Shown: piece by piece, positions 36,996 to 46,888 of the stretch | How positions within the stretch are numbered: the stretch's first letter is position 1 | Layout of the letters: every line of letters starts with the position of its first letter | Translations under genes and position numbers: made by a program | DNA from: Stenotrophomonas rhizophila | GTDB taxonomy: Bacteria; Pseudomonadota; Gammaproteobacteria; Xanthomonadales; Xanthomonadaceae | Assembly (NCBI RefSeq): GCF_003751305.1 | Contig: NZ_RJKV01000001.1 | Location: 310,001 to 374,000, forward strand | Direction of reading: 5' to 3' | Length of the DNA: 64,000 bases | The notes under the pieces: generated by a model | Seen by the model: the letters and a program-made list of their open reading frames with translations, nothing else | What the model was told of the DNA's origin: nothing | Database searches by the model: none

Positions 36996-37778
36996 ATGGT
37001 TGAGCCCATCGTCATCGAGGGCCAACGCGCCTGGCTGAAGCAGTACGGGGAAGGAAGCCGGGTGGTCGCACTGGGCCTGCTGAACTTCATCGCCCGCCGC
37101 TTCCAGCTCGATGCTCTGCGCCCACCGCCGCACCGTGGCGGTGACGCCGCCCGCGAAACCGAAGCCCGCCGCCTGTCCGAACTGCAGGCCCAGGGCGTCA
37201 ACGTCCCCAGCGTGATCGGCAGCGGTCATGCCGCCCTCGTGCTGGGCGACAACGGCTCCTCGTTCAATACCTGCCTGCGCGAAGCCGACGATGCTGGCCG
37301 CGATCGCCTGGTGTCCGCGGCCATGAACGCGATCGCCCAGGCGCACCAGAAGGGCGCCTATTTCGGCCAGCCGCTCCCGCGCAACCTCACCTGGGATGGC
37401 AAGGCCATCGGCTTCATCGACTTCGAAGAAGACCCCCTCGAAGTCATGGACCTCGCCCAGGCCCAGGCCCGCGACTGGCTGATGTTCGGTTACGGCGTTG
37501 CCAAGTACTACGAAGACCGTCCCCAGCAGCTCCAGGCCCTCATGGCCCAGGCCATGGACGGCGCAGAGGCCCCGGTCCTCGCCCACGCCCATGACGTCAC
37601 CGGCCGGCTCCAGGGTCTGGCCCGCGCCAGCCTGAAGATGGGCCGCTCCGCCCGCGCACTGGCGCACTCCATCCTCATCGTGCACGGCGCCACCACGCTG
37701 GGCGTGTTGATGGTCGTCGCGCTCTGCTTCGATTTCTTCACCGATGGCGACCTGGACATCCTCCAGCTGTTCACCTGA
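36996..37778 (+). CDS. protein-kinase-fold membrane protein (BUD32/LPS-kinase-like)
   Basis: A 260-aa protein, start ATG 36996 behind CAGGAGAAC. The kinase-like part has a Lys region (GQRAWLKQYGEGSRVV), a catalytic-loop equivalent (HQKGAYFGQPLPRNLTWD) and IGFIDFEEDP in place of DFG. The lobe pattern resembles Kdo kinase and BUD32/RIO-type small kinases. One C-terminal membrane helix (about 235-256, GATTLGVLMVVALCFDFF) is present. It is embedded between fabH and fabD, which suggests a role in lipid or LPS supply; substrate unknown, and it might be inactive because the catalytic loop lacks the usual HxD. Confidence 0.72.
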   Translation: MVEPIVIEGQRAWLKQYGEGSRVVALGLLNFIARRFQLDALRPPPHRGGDAARETEARRLSELQAQGVNVPSVIGSGHAALVLGDNGSSFNTCLREADDAGRDRLVSAAMNAIAQAHQKGAYFGQPLPRNLTWDGKAIGFIDFEEDPLEVMDLAQAQARDWLMFGYGVAKYYEDRPQQLQALMAQAMDGAEAPVLAHAHDVTGRLQGLARASLKMGRSARALAHSILIVHGATTLGVLMVVALCFDFFTDGDLDILQLFT

Positions 37779-37866
37779 GGAACGGCCCCACATACGCGGC
37801 AGTACAGACGAAGGGCGACGTTCCCCTTTATCATTCGCCGTTCGATTTTTGCAGGCGGATGATCGC

Positions 37867-38811
37867 GTGACCGATACCAATCTCGCATTCGTGTTCCCGG
37901 GCCAGGGCTCGCAGTCGCTGGGCATGCTGGCCGAACTGGCCGAGCTGCACCCGCAGATCCGCGAGGCCTTCACCGAAGCCTCCGACGGCGCCGGTGTCGA
38001 CCTGTGGGCGCTGTCGCAGGGCGGTCCCGAGGAAATGCTCAACCGCACCGAATACACCCAGCCGGCCCTGCTGGCCGCCAGCATCGGCGTGTGGCGTGCC
38101 TGGAACGCCGTTGGCGGCGCCCAGCCGGCCGTCCTGGCCGGCCACAGCCTCGGCGAATACACCGCCCTGGTGGCCGCCGGCGCGCTGACCCTGCGTGACG
38201 GCGCGCACCTGGTGCGCCTGCGCGGCCAGCTGATGCAGGAGGCCGCCCCGACGGGCGTGGGCGCCATGGCCGCCGTGCTCGGCGCCGAAGACGCGCTGGT
38301 CGTGGAGGTCTGCGAGCAGGCCGCCGGCAGCCAGGTCGTCGTGCCCGCCAATTACAACTCGCCCGGCCAGATCGTCATCGGTGGCGACGCTGCCGCCGTG
38401 GATCGTGCGCTGGCGCTGCTCGCCGAGAAGGGCGTCCGCAAGGCCGTCAAGCTGGCTGTCAGCGTGCCCTCGCACACCCCGCTGATGCGCGAAGCCGCCA
38501 ACCGCCTGGCCGAAACCATGGCCGGCCTGGACTGGCGCGCCCCGGCCCTGCCGGTGGTGCAGAACGTGGATGCCCGCGTGCATGACGGCGTGGATGCCAT
38601 CCGCCAGGCGCTGGTGCAGCAGCTGTACCTGCCTGTGCAGTGGACCGGCTGTGTGCAGGCGCTGGCCGCCCGTGGCGTCACCCGCGTGGCCGAATGCGGC
38701 CCGGGCAAGGTGCTGAGCGGATTGATCAAGCGCATCGACAAATCGCTGGACGCGCGCACACTGTCCACGCCCGCCGATTTCGAGACGGCCCGCGAGACCT
38801 GGGCCGCCTGA
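37867..38811 (+). CDS. fabD: malonyl-CoA:ACP transacylase
   Basis: A 314-aa protein. The start is GTG 37867 (VTDTNLAFVFPGQGSQ), since the family begins at this point and no ATG is suitable. Ser94 is in AGHSLGEY and the catalytic His is in VPSHTPLM. It loads malonyl groups onto ACP. Confidence 0.95.
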   Translation: MTDTNLAFVFPGQGSQSLGMLAELAELHPQIREAFTEASDGAGVDLWALSQGGPEEMLNRTEYTQPALLAASIGVWRAWNAVGGAQPAVLAGHSLGEYTALVAAGALTLRDGAHLVRLRGQLMQEAAPTGVGAMAAVLGAEDALVVEVCEQAAGSQVVVPANYNSPGQIVIGGDAAAVDRALALLAEKGVRKAVKLAVSVPSHTPLMREAANRLAETMAGLDWRAPALPVVQNVDARVHDGVDAIRQALVQQLYLPVQWTGCVQALAARGVTRVAECGPGKVLSGLIKRIDKSLDARTLSTPADFETARETWAA

Positions 38812-38885
38812 TGTCTTCCGATCGCGCCCGTGCTGGAATGGCTTCGCGCCAGACCGGCCGGACCGGTCCCGTTTGAGGAAATGAG

Positions 38886-39629
38886 ATGAGCAAGCCCCTT
38901 CAGGGTGAAATCGCACTGGTCACCGGCGCCAGCCGGGGTATCGGTGCCGCGATCGCCGACGCACTGGCCGCGCAGGGCGCGACCGTCATCGGCACCGCCA
39001 CCACCGACGCCGGTGCCGCCGCCATTGGCGAGCGTCTGGCTGCCGTGGGTGGCCACGGCCGCGCGCTGAACGTCACTGACGCTGCTTCGCTGGAGGCCGT
39101 GCTGGACGGTATCGCCAAGGAATTCGGCGCCATCAGCATCCTGGTCAACAACGCCGGCATCACCCGCGACAACCTGTTGCTGCGGATGAAGGAAGAAGAC
39201 TGGCAGGCGATCCTGGACACCAACCTGACCAGCGTCTTCCGCACCTCCAAGGCCGTCCTGCGCGGCATGATGAAGGCGCGCAAGGGCCGCATCATCAACA
39301 TCGCCTCGGTGATCGGCGTGACCGGCAATGCCGGCCAGGCCAACTACGCCGCGGCCAAGGCCGGCATCATTGCCTTCTCCAAGTCGCTGGCCAAGGAAAT
39401 CGGCTCGCGCGGGATCACCGTCAACGTGGTCGCGCCGGGCTTCATCGATACCGACATGACCAAGGCCCTGCCGGAAGAGCAGCGCACCGGCCTGGTCAAG
39501 TCGATCGCCCTGGAGCGGCTCGGCGAGCCGTCCGATATCGCCAACGCGGTGGCGTTCCTGGCCGGTCCTTCGGCCAGCTACATCACCGGCGAAACCCTCC
39601 ATGTGAACGGCGGCATGTACATGCCGTAA
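38886..39629 (+). CDS. fabG: 3-oxoacyl-ACP reductase
   Basis: A 247-aa SDR with the NADPH loop TGASRGIG, catalytic Ser141, Tyr154 and Lys158 (NYAAAKAG), and NNAG. It has the GAGGAAATGAG ribosome-binding site. It reduces 3-oxoacyl-ACP in the elongation cycle. Confidence 0.96.
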   Translation: MSKPLQGEIALVTGASRGIGAAIADALAAQGATVIGTATTDAGAAAIGERLAAVGGHGRALNVTDAASLEAVLDGIAKEFGAISILVNNAGITRDNLLLRMKEEDWQAILDTNLTSVFRTSKAVLRGMMKARKGRIINIASVIGVTGNAGQANYAAAKAGIIAFSKSLAKEIGSRGITVNVVAPGFIDTDMTKALPEEQRTGLVKSIALERLGEPSDIANAVAFLAGPSASYITGETLHVNGGMYMP

Positions 39630-39709
39630 GCATGTGGCGCAAGGATTGCGCCGCAAGTGGTTGATCCGTTTGATGTTTTGCTGCAATGCAAGGTGTCGCT
39701 GGTTTCCAC

Positions 39710-39715
39710 TACACT
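39710..39715 (+). promoter_or_regulatory. possible -10 box of acpP
   Basis: TACACT at 39710-39715 in the 153-bp fabG-acpP gap; the -35 region (TGCAAG, 17 bp away) is weak. A separate acpP promoter is common because ACP is needed in excess. Confidence 0.4.
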
Positions 39716-39782
39716 ATCCCACGGTCATCCCTCACCGGATGGCGTCATTTTTGAACCACTACTCCATCTGGAGCGATATCCA

Positions 39783-40022
39783 ATGAGCACCATCGAAGAA
39801 CGCGTCAAGAAAATCGTCGTCGAACAGCTTGGCGTCAAGGAAGAGGAAGTCACCAACAGCGCATCGTTCGTCGATGACCTGGGCGCTGACTCGCTGGACA
39901 CCGTTGAACTGGTGATGGCGCTGGAAGAAGAGTTCGAGTGCGAAATCCCGGACGAAGAAGCCGAAAAGATCAGCACCGTGCAGGCTGCGATCGACTACAT
40001 CAACGCCCACGTCAAGGCTTGA
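39783..40022 (+). CDS. acpP: acyl carrier protein
   Basis: A 79-aa acidic protein with the phosphopantetheine site Ser37 in [20 protein letters not shown]. The start is ATG 39783 ([12 protein letters not shown]). It carries acyl chains for FabD/H/F/G; this is the canonical gene order. Confidence 0.98.
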   Translation: MSTIEERVKKIVVEQLGVKEEEVTNSASFVDDLGADSLDTVELVMALEEEFECEIPDEEAEKISTVQAAIDYINAHVKA

Positions 40023-40158
40023 TGTCAGGCGGCTCGTGCGCGGCCGTGGCGATCGCTGCGACCGCGTGCGGCAAACCCATGGGGCCGCGCTTGCGGCCCT
40101 GTGCTTTTGAGCGTTATACCGCGTGATACCCGCAACACCCGGGTCAGGAGAATCTGCA

Positions 40159-41421
40159 ATGAAGCGTCGCGTCGTCGTTACCGGCATGGGCATGGTCTCG
40201 CCATTGGGCAATGATATGGCCAGCAGTTGGAAGGGCATCACCGAAGGCCGTTCCGGCATCGGTCCGCTGACCAACGTTTCGCAGTCCTACCTGGACCGTT
40301 TCACCACCAAGATCGCAGGTGAGGTCAGGGACTTCGACATCACCGCCGACAACGAACAGTTCGGCACATTCCGGGTCACTGGCAAGGATGCCAAGAAGAT
40401 GGACCCGTTCATTCACTACGGCCTCGGTGCCGCCTTCATGGCCTTGAACGATTCGGGCCTGGAAATCACCGACGGCAATGCCGAGCGCATCGGCGCCATC
40501 GTGGGCGCGGGCATCGGCGGCCTGCTGGGCATCGAAGAGCAGACCATCGATTTCCACGAAGGCAAGAAGATCTCGCCCTTCTACGTGCCCAAGACGATCA
40601 TCAACATGCTCCCGGGCCAGTTGAGCATCATCACCGGCCTGAAGGGGCCGTCGTTCTCGGCGGTCTCTGCCTGCGCGACCTCGAACCACTCGATCGGCAC
40701 CGCGATGCGCATGATCCAGTACGGCGATGCGGACGTGATGGTGGTCGGCGGTGCCGAGCGCGGCTCCTCGCCGACGGCCCTGGGCGGCTTCTGCGCGATG
40801 AAGGCGATGAGCACCCGCAACGATGCACCGGCTGAAGCCTCGCGCCCGTGGGACAAGGAACGCGACGGCTTCGTGCTCGGCGACGGTGCCGGCATCCTGA
40901 TCCTGGAAGAGTACGAACACGCCAAGGCGCGTGGCGCGCGCATCTATGCCGAGCTTGCCGGTTTCGGCGCCAGCTCGGATGCGTACCACATGACCGCCCC
41001 GAGCGAGAACGGCGAAGGCGCGGCGCGCTGCATGACCATGGCGTTGAAAGACGCCGGCGTGACCCCGGACCAGGTCGGTTACCTCAACGCACACGGCACC
41101 TCCACGCCGCTGGGCGACCTGGGTGAAACCATGGCCATGAAGACCGCCTTCGGCGACCACGCCTACAAGATGATGGTCAGCTCCACCAAGTCAATGACCG
41201 GCCACCTGCTCGGCGCGGCCGGCGGCGTGGAAGCGATCTTCTCGGTGCTGGCGCTGCGCGACAACATCATTCCGCCGACCATCAACCTGCATGAAGCGGG
41301 CGAGGGCTGCGACCTGGATTACGTGCCCAACACCGCACGCGAGGCCAAGGTCGATGTGGTGATGTCCAACGGCTTCGGCTTCGGCGGCACCAACGGCACG
41401 CTGGTGTTCAAGCGCGTCTGA
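40159..41421 (+). CDS. fabF: 3-oxoacyl-ACP synthase II (KAS II)
   Basis: A 420-aa protein, start ATG 40159 behind CAGGAGAATC. Active-site Cys172 is in SACATSNHSIG, with His in NAHGTSTPLGD and in MTGHLLGAAG. It elongates acyl-ACP and controls chain length and unsaturation with temperature. Confidence 0.96.
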   Translation: MKRRVVVTGMGMVSPLGNDMASSWKGITEGRSGIGPLTNVSQSYLDRFTTKIAGEVRDFDITADNEQFGTFRVTGKDAKKMDPFIHYGLGAAFMALNDSGLEITDGNAERIGAIVGAGIGGLLGIEEQTIDFHEGKKISPFYVPKTIINMLPGQLSIITGLKGPSFSAVSACATSNHSIGTAMRMIQYGDADVMVVGGAERGSSPTALGGFCAMKAMSTRNDAPAEASRPWDKERDGFVLGDGAGILILEEYEHAKARGARIYAELAGFGASSDAYHMTAPSENGEGAARCMTMALKDAGVTPDQVGYLNAHGTSTPLGDLGETMAMKTAFGDHAYKMMVSSTKSMTGHLLGAAGGVEAIFSVLALRDNIIPPTINLHEAGEGCDLDYVPNTAREAKVDVVMSNGFGFGGTNGTLVFKRV

Positions 41422-41448
41422 CCGCCCGTTCCGAGTACTCCCACCCGG

Positions 41449-41470
41449 GCCGCCATCATGGCGGCCTTGG
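41449..41470 (+). terminator. hairpin between fabF and pabB
   Basis: GGCCGCC-ATCAT-GGCGGCC followed by TTGGTGT. The weak T-run makes full termination doubtful. Confidence 0.5.
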
Positions 41471-41516
41471 TGTATCTGGCCCCCGCGCACGCTGCGCGCC
41501 CTTCCGGTGTCCTGCC

Positions 41517-42872
41517 ATGTTCCAGACGCTTCCGCTGCCCGCCACCACCGATCTGCTGGCCCTGCAGCGCCTGGCCCCGCAGCGCTACCCGCTGCTGATG
41601 GAGTCCACCGCCTCGGGCACCGCGCAGGGCCGCTGGGATCTGCTGCTGATGGGCAACGGGGAATCCCTCGCACTGCACGCCGACGGCGTGGTGCGTGATG
41701 CCGAGGGCGTCGCGCATGACGGCCGCTTCCTCGAGGTGCTGGACGCGCACTGGGCCGCCCTGCGGTTGCCGCGCGAAGAGACGACGCTGCCGTTCCGCGG
41801 TGGCTGGGCACTGATGCTGGATTACGAACTGGCTGGCCAGATCGAGGACGTGCTGGCCTTGCCGGCGCGCGCCGATGGGCTGCCCGCCGCGCTGGCGCTG
41901 CGCTGCCCGGCGGCGGTACTGCACGACCGCGTGCTCGGTCAGTTCCATGCCGTGTGCGAGCCCGGTCAGGCCGCGCTGCTGCAGACCCTGCAGGGTGACC
42001 TCGCCGCGGCCGCCACGCTGGCGCCGTTGCCGACGTGGCAGCCACCGGTCGCGCTCGGTGAGGACGCGCCACAGCGCTTCACCGACGGCGTCGGCAATGT
42101 GATCGATTACCTGCGCGCGGGTGACGTGTTCCAGGTGAACCTGTCGCGCCGCTGGAACGCGCAGTTCGCCGAGGCGCTCTCGCCGCAGGCGCTGTACGCG
42201 CAGCTGCGCGTGGCCAACCCCGCACCGTTCGCTGGGCTGTTCATGGCGCAGGGCAGGGCGGTGGTCAGCTCCTCGCCCGAGCGGCTGGTTTCGGTGCATG
42301 GCGATGACGTGCAGACCCGCCCGATCGCCGGCACCCGCCCGCGCTTCGCCGGCGATGACGATGCCGCGCGCATCCAGGAACTGGTCGGCCATCCCAAGGA
42401 ACGCGCCGAGCACGTGATGCTGATCGATCTGGAGCGCAACGACCTCGGCCGCATCTGCGCGCCGGGCAGCGTGGAGGTGGATGAGCTGATGACCGTGGAG
42501 AGCTACGCCCACGTGCACCACATCGTCAGCAACGTGCGTGGTCGCCTGCGCGAAGAAGTCAGCCCCGGCCAGGTGATCGCCGCGACCTTCCCCGGCGGCA
42601 CCATCACCGGGTGCCCCAAAGTGCGCTGCATGCAGATCATCGCCGAGCTGGAGCAGACCGCGCGTGGCGCCTACACCGGCGCGTTCGGCTGGCTGAACCG
42701 CGATGGCGATCTGGACCTGAACATCCTGATCCGCACCGCCGAAGTGGCCGGCGACACCGCCAGCTTCCGCACCGGCGCCGGGATCGTGGTCGATTCGGTG
42801 GCCGACAAGGAACTGGACGAAACCCGCGCCAAGGCCCGTGGCCTGCTGCGTGCGCTGGGCAGCGATGCCTGA
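41517..42872 (+). CDS. pabB: aminodeoxychorismate synthase component I-like protein
   Basis: A 451-aa chorismate-binding enzyme. Conserved motifs are QVNLSRRW, SSSPERLVS, the PIAGTRPR block, LIDLERNDLGRI and FPGGTITGCPKVRCMQII. Length and position (the fabF-pabC slot in E. coli) point to PabB, which makes 4-amino-4-deoxychorismate for folate. The residue at 271 is Ala (PIAGT), as in anthranilate synthase TrpE, rather than the Lys of E. coli PabB, so TrpE-like activity cannot be excluded. The pabA and pabC partners are not in the window. Confidence 0.85.
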   Translation: MFQTLPLPATTDLLALQRLAPQRYPLLMESTASGTAQGRWDLLLMGNGESLALHADGVVRDAEGVAHDGRFLEVLDAHWAALRLPREETTLPFRGGWALMLDYELAGQIEDVLALPARADGLPAALALRCPAAVLHDRVLGQFHAVCEPGQAALLQTLQGDLAAAATLAPLPTWQPPVALGEDAPQRFTDGVGNVIDYLRAGDVFQVNLSRRWNAQFAEALSPQALYAQLRVANPAPFAGLFMAQGRAVVSSSPERLVSVHGDDVQTRPIAGTRPRFAGDDDAARIQELVGHPKERAEHVMLIDLERNDLGRICAPGSVEVDELMTVESYAHVHHIVSNVRGRLREEVSPGQVIAATFPGGTITGCPKVRCMQIIAELEQTARGAYTGAFGWLNRDGDLDLNILIRTAEVAGDTASFRTGAGIVVDSVADKELDETRAKARGLLRALGSDA

Positions 42873-42938
42873 GCCGTTTGGCGGTGTGCAGCACCCGCGC
42901 GGTATGCTGCGCGGCGAAGAAATGGATTCGAGGTGAGC

Positions 42939-44000
42939 ATGGCGGGTGCGAAACGGGGATGTCTGGCCGTACTGGCCGTGTTGCTGGTGCTGGCCCTGCT
43001 GGTGGCGGCCGCAGGGGCATGGTTCTGGCATCGCCAGGGCGCCTTTGCCGATGCGCCGGTCACCCCCAGCGCGGAGAGCGTGGTGATTGCCTCCGGTGAT
43101 GGCTTCAGCACCGTGCTCGGCAAGCTGCGCCAGGCCGGCGTGGACGAAGGCAGCGACACCCAGTGGCAGCTGCTGGCGCGCCAGCTCGACGCCGCCGGCA
43201 AGCTCAAGGTGGGTGAATACGCGCTCGATCCCGCGCTGACCCCGCGCGAGCTGCTGACCCGCATGCGCCAGGGCCGCGTCCTGCAGCACCGCGTCACCAT
43301 CGTGGAAGGCTGGAACATCCGTCAGCTGCGCGCCGCGCTCAAGCGCGCCGATCCGCTGGTGCACACCACCGACGAACTGGACGATGCCGCCCTGATGAAG
43401 GCGGTCGGCTTCCCCGGCGAACACCCGGAAGGCCGCTTCCTGCCCGAGACCTACGTCTACCAGCGTGGCGACAGCGACATCGACGTGCTCAAGCGCGCGC
43501 ATGCCGCGATGGAAAAAGAACTCACCGCCGCGTGGGACAGTCGCGTGGACGACCTGCCGCTCAACTCGCCGTATGAGCTGCTGATCCTCGCCTCGATCAT
43601 CGAGAAGGAAACCGCACTGCCCAGCGAGCGCCCGCAGATCGCCGGGGTGTTCATGCGCCGCCTGAAGATCGGCATGCGGCTGCAGACCGACCCCACCGTG
43701 ATCTACGGCATCGGCAGCAGCTACGACGGCAACATCCGCAAGCGCGACCTCACCACCGATACGCCGTACAACACGTACACGCGCGCCGGCCTGACCCCGA
43801 CCCCGATCGCCATGCCCGGGCGCGATGCGCTGCACGCCGCCGCGCAGCCGGCCAAGGGCGACGCGCTGTACTTCGTGGCCGTGGGCGATGGCAGTGGCGC
43901 GCACATCTTCTCGGCCAACTACACCGACCACAACGCCGCCGTTGCCCGCTACCTGCAGCAACTGCGCAGCAAACGCACCAACGAGGCCGCCCCCCAATGA
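42939..44000 (+). CDS. mltG: endolytic murein transglycosylase
   Basis: A 353-aa protein. The start is ATG 42939 behind GAGGTGAGC; a GTG two codons earlier is possible. One N-terminal helix (about 8-27) is followed by a LysM-like part and the YceG catalytic domain with Glu222 in [16 protein letters not shown]. It cuts nascent glycan strands at the inner membrane. It overlaps tmk by 4 nt. Confidence 0.95.
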   Translation: MAGAKRGCLAVLAVLLVLALLVAAAGAWFWHRQGAFADAPVTPSAESVVIASGDGFSTVLGKLRQAGVDEGSDTQWQLLARQLDAAGKLKVGEYALDPALTPRELLTRMRQGRVLQHRVTIVEGWNIRQLRAALKRADPLVHTTDELDDAALMKAVGFPGEHPEGRFLPETYVYQRGDSDIDVLKRAHAAMEKELTAAWDSRVDDLPLNSPYELLILASIIEKETALPSERPQIAGVFMRRLKIGMRLQTDPTVIYGIGSSYDGNIRKRDLTTDTPYNTYTRAGLTPTPIAMPGRDALHAAAQPAKGDALYFVAVGDGSGAHIFSANYTDHNAAVARYLQQLRSKRTNEAAPQ

Positions 44001-44665
44001 GTCCCGCGCTGCACCGGCACCCGCATTTCGTCAGCCTGGAAGGGGGCGAGGGCGCCGGCAAGACCACCGCCATCAACGCGATCCGCGAGGCCCTGCAGGC
44101 CCGCGGCCATGAGGTGGTGTTGACCCGCGAACCCGGCGGCACCGCACTGGCCGAGCGCATCCGCGCGCTGGTGCTCAAGCCGGATGCGGAGATCGCCGCC
44201 GAGCCGCTCTCGGCCGAGGCCGAGCTGCTGCTGGTGTTCGCCGCCCGCGCCCAGCATGTGCGCCAGGTGATCGCCCCGGCGCTGCAGCGCGGTGCTTATG
44301 TGCTGTGCGACCGCTTCACCGATTCCAGCTACGCCTACCAGGGCGGTGGCCGCGGCCTGGACCCGGCGTGGATCGCCGATCTGGAGCGCCGCGCCGTCGG
44401 CCTGCTGCCCGGCCTGACCCTGCTGCTGGATGTGGACGTAGCCGTCGGCCGTGCCCGCGCGAACGGCCGCGACCTGTGGCCGGACCGGATCGAAAGCGAG
44501 CACGATGATTTCTTCCAGCGGGTGCGCGCGGTGTTCCGCCAGCGTGCCAGCGAAGACCCCGCACGTTACCGCCTGATCGACGCCAGCCAGGACCAGGCCG
44601 GCGTCGCCGGCGCGGTGGTGGCGGCCGTGGAGGCATGGTTGGCACAGGAGCCGGATCGTGGCTGA
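43997..44665 (+). CDS. tmk: thymidylate kinase
   Basis: A 222-aa protein with P-loop [13 protein letters not shown](F/Y) motif [17 protein letters not shown] and a lid with Arg ([21 protein letters not shown]). It phosphorylates dTMP to dTDP. It is coupled to mltG (ATGA) and to holB (8-nt overlap). Confidence 0.96.
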   Translation: MSPALHRHPHFVSLEGGEGAGKTTAINAIREALQARGHEVVLTREPGGTALAERIRALVLKPDAEIAAEPLSAEAELLLVFAARAQHVRQVIAPALQRGAYVLCDRFTDSSYAYQGGGRGLDPAWIADLERRAVGLLPGLTLLLDVDVAVGRARANGRDLWPDRIESEHDDFFQRVRAVFRQRASEDPARYRLIDASQDQAGVAGAVVAAVEAWLAQEPDRG

Positions 44666-45617
44666 ACCCTTTTCCCCCTGGCAGCAGCGCGCCTATGACC
44701 AGACCGTGGCCGCGCTCGATGCCGGTCGCCTCGGCCATGGCCTGCTGTTCTGCGGCCCGGCCGGCCTGGGCAAGCTTGGCGTCGCGCTGCGGCTGGCCGA
44801 GCACGTGCTGGGGCAGGGTGAGCCTGCGGCCGCCAAGCGCAGCGCCCAGCTGCTGGCCGCCGGCACCCACCCGGACCTGCAGCGGATCTCGTTCATCCCC
44901 AACAAATCCGGCGACAAGCTGCGCACCGAGATCGTGATCGAGCAGATCCGCGAGGTCTCGCAGAAGCTCTCGCTGACCCCGCAGTACGGGGTGGCCCAGG
45001 TGGTGATCGTCGATCCCGCCGACGCCATCAACCGCGCCGCCTGCAACGCCCTGCTCAAGACCCTGGAAGAGCCGCAGCCCGGCCGCTACCTGTGGCTGAT
45101 CAGCGCCGACCCCGCGCGCCTGCCGGCCACCATCCGCAGCCGCTGCCAGCGTCTTGAGTTCAAGCTGCCGCCGCGCGAGGAAGCGCTCGCCTGGCTGCAG
45201 AGCCTGGGCCACAGCGAAGCCAGCGCCCGCGAAGCATTGGATGCCGCCCGCGGCCACCCCGGCCTGGCCGACCAGTGGCTGCGCGAAGACGGCCTGGCCC
45301 TGCGCCGCCAGGTCGCCACCGACCTGGAAGCCCTCGTTGCCGGCCGCTCCGGTGCGGTGGAACTGGCCCAGCGCTGGACCGCCGACGACAACGCGGCCCT
45401 GCGCCTGCGCCACGCCGCCGATCTCGCCCTGGCCCAGGCCACCGGCGGTGGCTTGACCGATCCCGATCGATTGCACAAGCTGGCCGCCTGGTTCGATGCG
45501 GCCAACCGCACCCGCGACCTGCTGCGCACCACGGTGCGCGCCGATCTTGCGGTGGTGGAGCTGCTGCTGGCCTGGGGAAAGGTCAACGAACGGCACGCCA
45601 AGGGGAATAGAGCATGA
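44658..45617 (+). CDS. holB: DNA polymerase III delta-prime subunit
   Basis: A 319-aa clamp-loader subunit. The start is GTG 44658 behind CACAGGAG and lies inside tmk. The Walker A-like loop [18 protein letters not shown] is degenerate, as expected for delta-prime; SRCQRLEF (sensor 1 region) is present. Residues [19 protein letters not shown] match the family. It overlaps pilZ by 4 nt. Confidence 0.94.
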   Translation: MAEPFSPWQQRAYDQTVAALDAGRLGHGLLFCGPAGLGKLGVALRLAEHVLGQGEPAAAKRSAQLLAAGTHPDLQRISFIPNKSGDKLRTEIVIEQIREVSQKLSLTPQYGVAQVVIVDPADAINRAACNALLKTLEEPQPGRYLWLISADPARLPATIRSRCQRLEFKLPPREEALAWLQSLGHSEASAREALDAARGHPGLADQWLREDGLALRRQVATDLEALVAGRSGAVELAQRWTADDNAALRLRHAADLALAQATGGGLTDPDRLHKLAAWFDAANRTRDLLRTTVRADLAVVELLLAWGKVNERHAKGNRA

Positions 45618-45967
45618 GCGCCACCAACGCCCGACAGGGCATCCTGTCCCTTGCCGTCAAGGACAAGGCCGCGCTGTACAGCGCCTACATGCCGTTCGTG
45701 AAGAACGGCGGCATCTTCGTGCCCACGCCCAAGCGCTACTTCCTGGGCGATGAGGTGTTCCTGCTGCTCACCCTGCCGGACTCCAGCGAGCGCCTGCCGG
45801 TGGCCGGCAAGGTGATCTGGGTAACCCCGGCCGGGGCGCAGGGCAACCGCGCGGCAGGCATCGGCGTACAGCTGGCCGACGGCGCAGAAGGGGAGACCGT
45901 CCGCCATCGGATCGAGACGCTGCTGGCTGGCATCCTGACCGCGGACAAGCCCACGAACACGATGTGA
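45614..45967 (+). CDS. pilZ: type IV pilus assembly protein PilZ
   Basis: A 117-aa single-domain PilZ. It lacks the N-terminal RxxxR c-di-GMP motif of receptor PilZ domains, and like Xanthomonas and Pseudomonas PilZ it probably acts by binding PilB/FimX. Conserved features are YMPFVKNGGIFVPTPKRYFLGDEV and the strand GKVIWVTPAGAQGNRAAGIGVQL. It is the last gene of the operon. Confidence 0.93.
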   Translation: MSATNARQGILSLAVKDKAALYSAYMPFVKNGGIFVPTPKRYFLGDEVFLLLTLPDSSERLPVAGKVIWVTPAGAQGNRAAGIGVQLADGAEGETVRHRIETLLAGILTADKPTNTM

Positions 45968-45986
45968 AGAAATTTCGGTGAAACCG

Positions 45987-46014
45987 TTGACGTCGAAATT
46001 TGCCGCCCTATAAT
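45987..46014 (+). promoter_or_regulatory. tRNA-Val(CAC) promoter
   Basis: TTGACG (45987-45992) and TATAAT (46009-46014) with 16-bp spacing, followed by GAGCGGC discriminator; near-consensus. Confidence 0.8.
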
Positions 46015-46032
46015 GAGCGGCTCAGCAGCATC

Positions 46033-46107
46033 GGGCGGTTAGCTCAGCGGTAGAGCATTGCCTTCACACGGCAAGGGTCACAAGTTCGAACCTTGTACCG
46101 CCCACCA
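46033..46107 (+). tRNA. tRNA-Val (CAC)
   Basis: A 75-nt cloverleaf with acceptor GGGCGGT pairing with ACCGCCC, anticodon CAC in loop TTCACAC, and encoded CCA. Confidence 0.95.
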
Positions 46108-46119
46108 TGATTCAGTCGA

Positions 46120-46148
46120 AAAAGCCTCCGGAAACGGGGGCTTTTTTG
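46120..46148 (+). terminator. terminator after tRNA-Val(CAC)
   Basis: AAAGCCTCCG-GAAA-CGGGGGCTTTTTTG; G-T pairs in the stem, strong T-run. Confidence 0.88.
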
Positions 46149-46293
46149 TTGGCTTGGATTAGCCATTCCAGGCTTGAGCAGGGCGACTTGGCGGACGGAA
46201 TGGGCGACCCTAATATCCTCCGCATAGGTGGGACAATCACGCCGCAACGCAATCGGATGGGGGCGTTGAATAATCGCCTGGGCGCATCGTCGC

Positions 46294-46674
46294 TCAATAG
46301 AGTGACGAATGGAGAATGTTCATGGAAAATGCAACAGCTTGTTGATATCGCTCGATCGGTGTCTGGAAGTCCAGGGTCTTGCGTGGCCTCTCGTTTTTCA
46401 GGGCGCCGCGCGACTGGATGAAGAGCCTGCGATGGATCGTCTTGTGTGAGACCTGGCAGCTCGGATCGTCCGGGTAAGTCCGCTTGAGCCAGCCAGCGAT
46501 CTGTTCGGGCGGCCACTGCTGCATCCCGCCAGTCTCGACGAGAACCCCTCGCACGGACGAGTGATGCCGATCGAACAGCCTCGCCATCTGGTTCAACGAC
46601 TCGCCCTGCCGCCAGCGGTCCCACATCAGGGCCTTGTGGCTGTCGACGTACTGAATCCTTGTCCTTCGCTTCAT
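46294..46674 (-). pseudogene. IS30-family transposase remnant with internal deletions
   Basis: About 126 codons still open in one frame. The N-terminal HTH (MKRRTRIQYVDSHKALMWDR...FDRHHSSVRGVLVETGGM) jumps to the middle (QQWPPEQIAGWLKRTYPDDP...QVSHKTIHRRLFIQSRGALK) and then to the extreme C-terminus (NERPRKTLDFQTP). The catalytic DDE core is missing, so it cannot transpose. Full IS30 enzymes have about 320-380 residues. It sits just after tRNA-Val(CAC), at the edge of the accessory region. Clear terminal inverted repeats were not found. Confidence 0.82.
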
Positions 46675-46888
46675 CCGCAACACTCCTGCTGCTTGGGCAG
46701 CTGTCTGTGTTCCATCGAACATATGAAGCCGCCACCCAAAGCGGACACCACGGGCGACGACTCAGCGCTATTTCGTCGGCGATCCGGGTGATTCATCGGC
46801 GGCTTCTGTGGCTTGGTCGCAAACGGGTAGCCACGCCCCCGCGCGGATGGCAACTTGCAGCGGCGATCACGTCGACCTGGAGCCCCGC

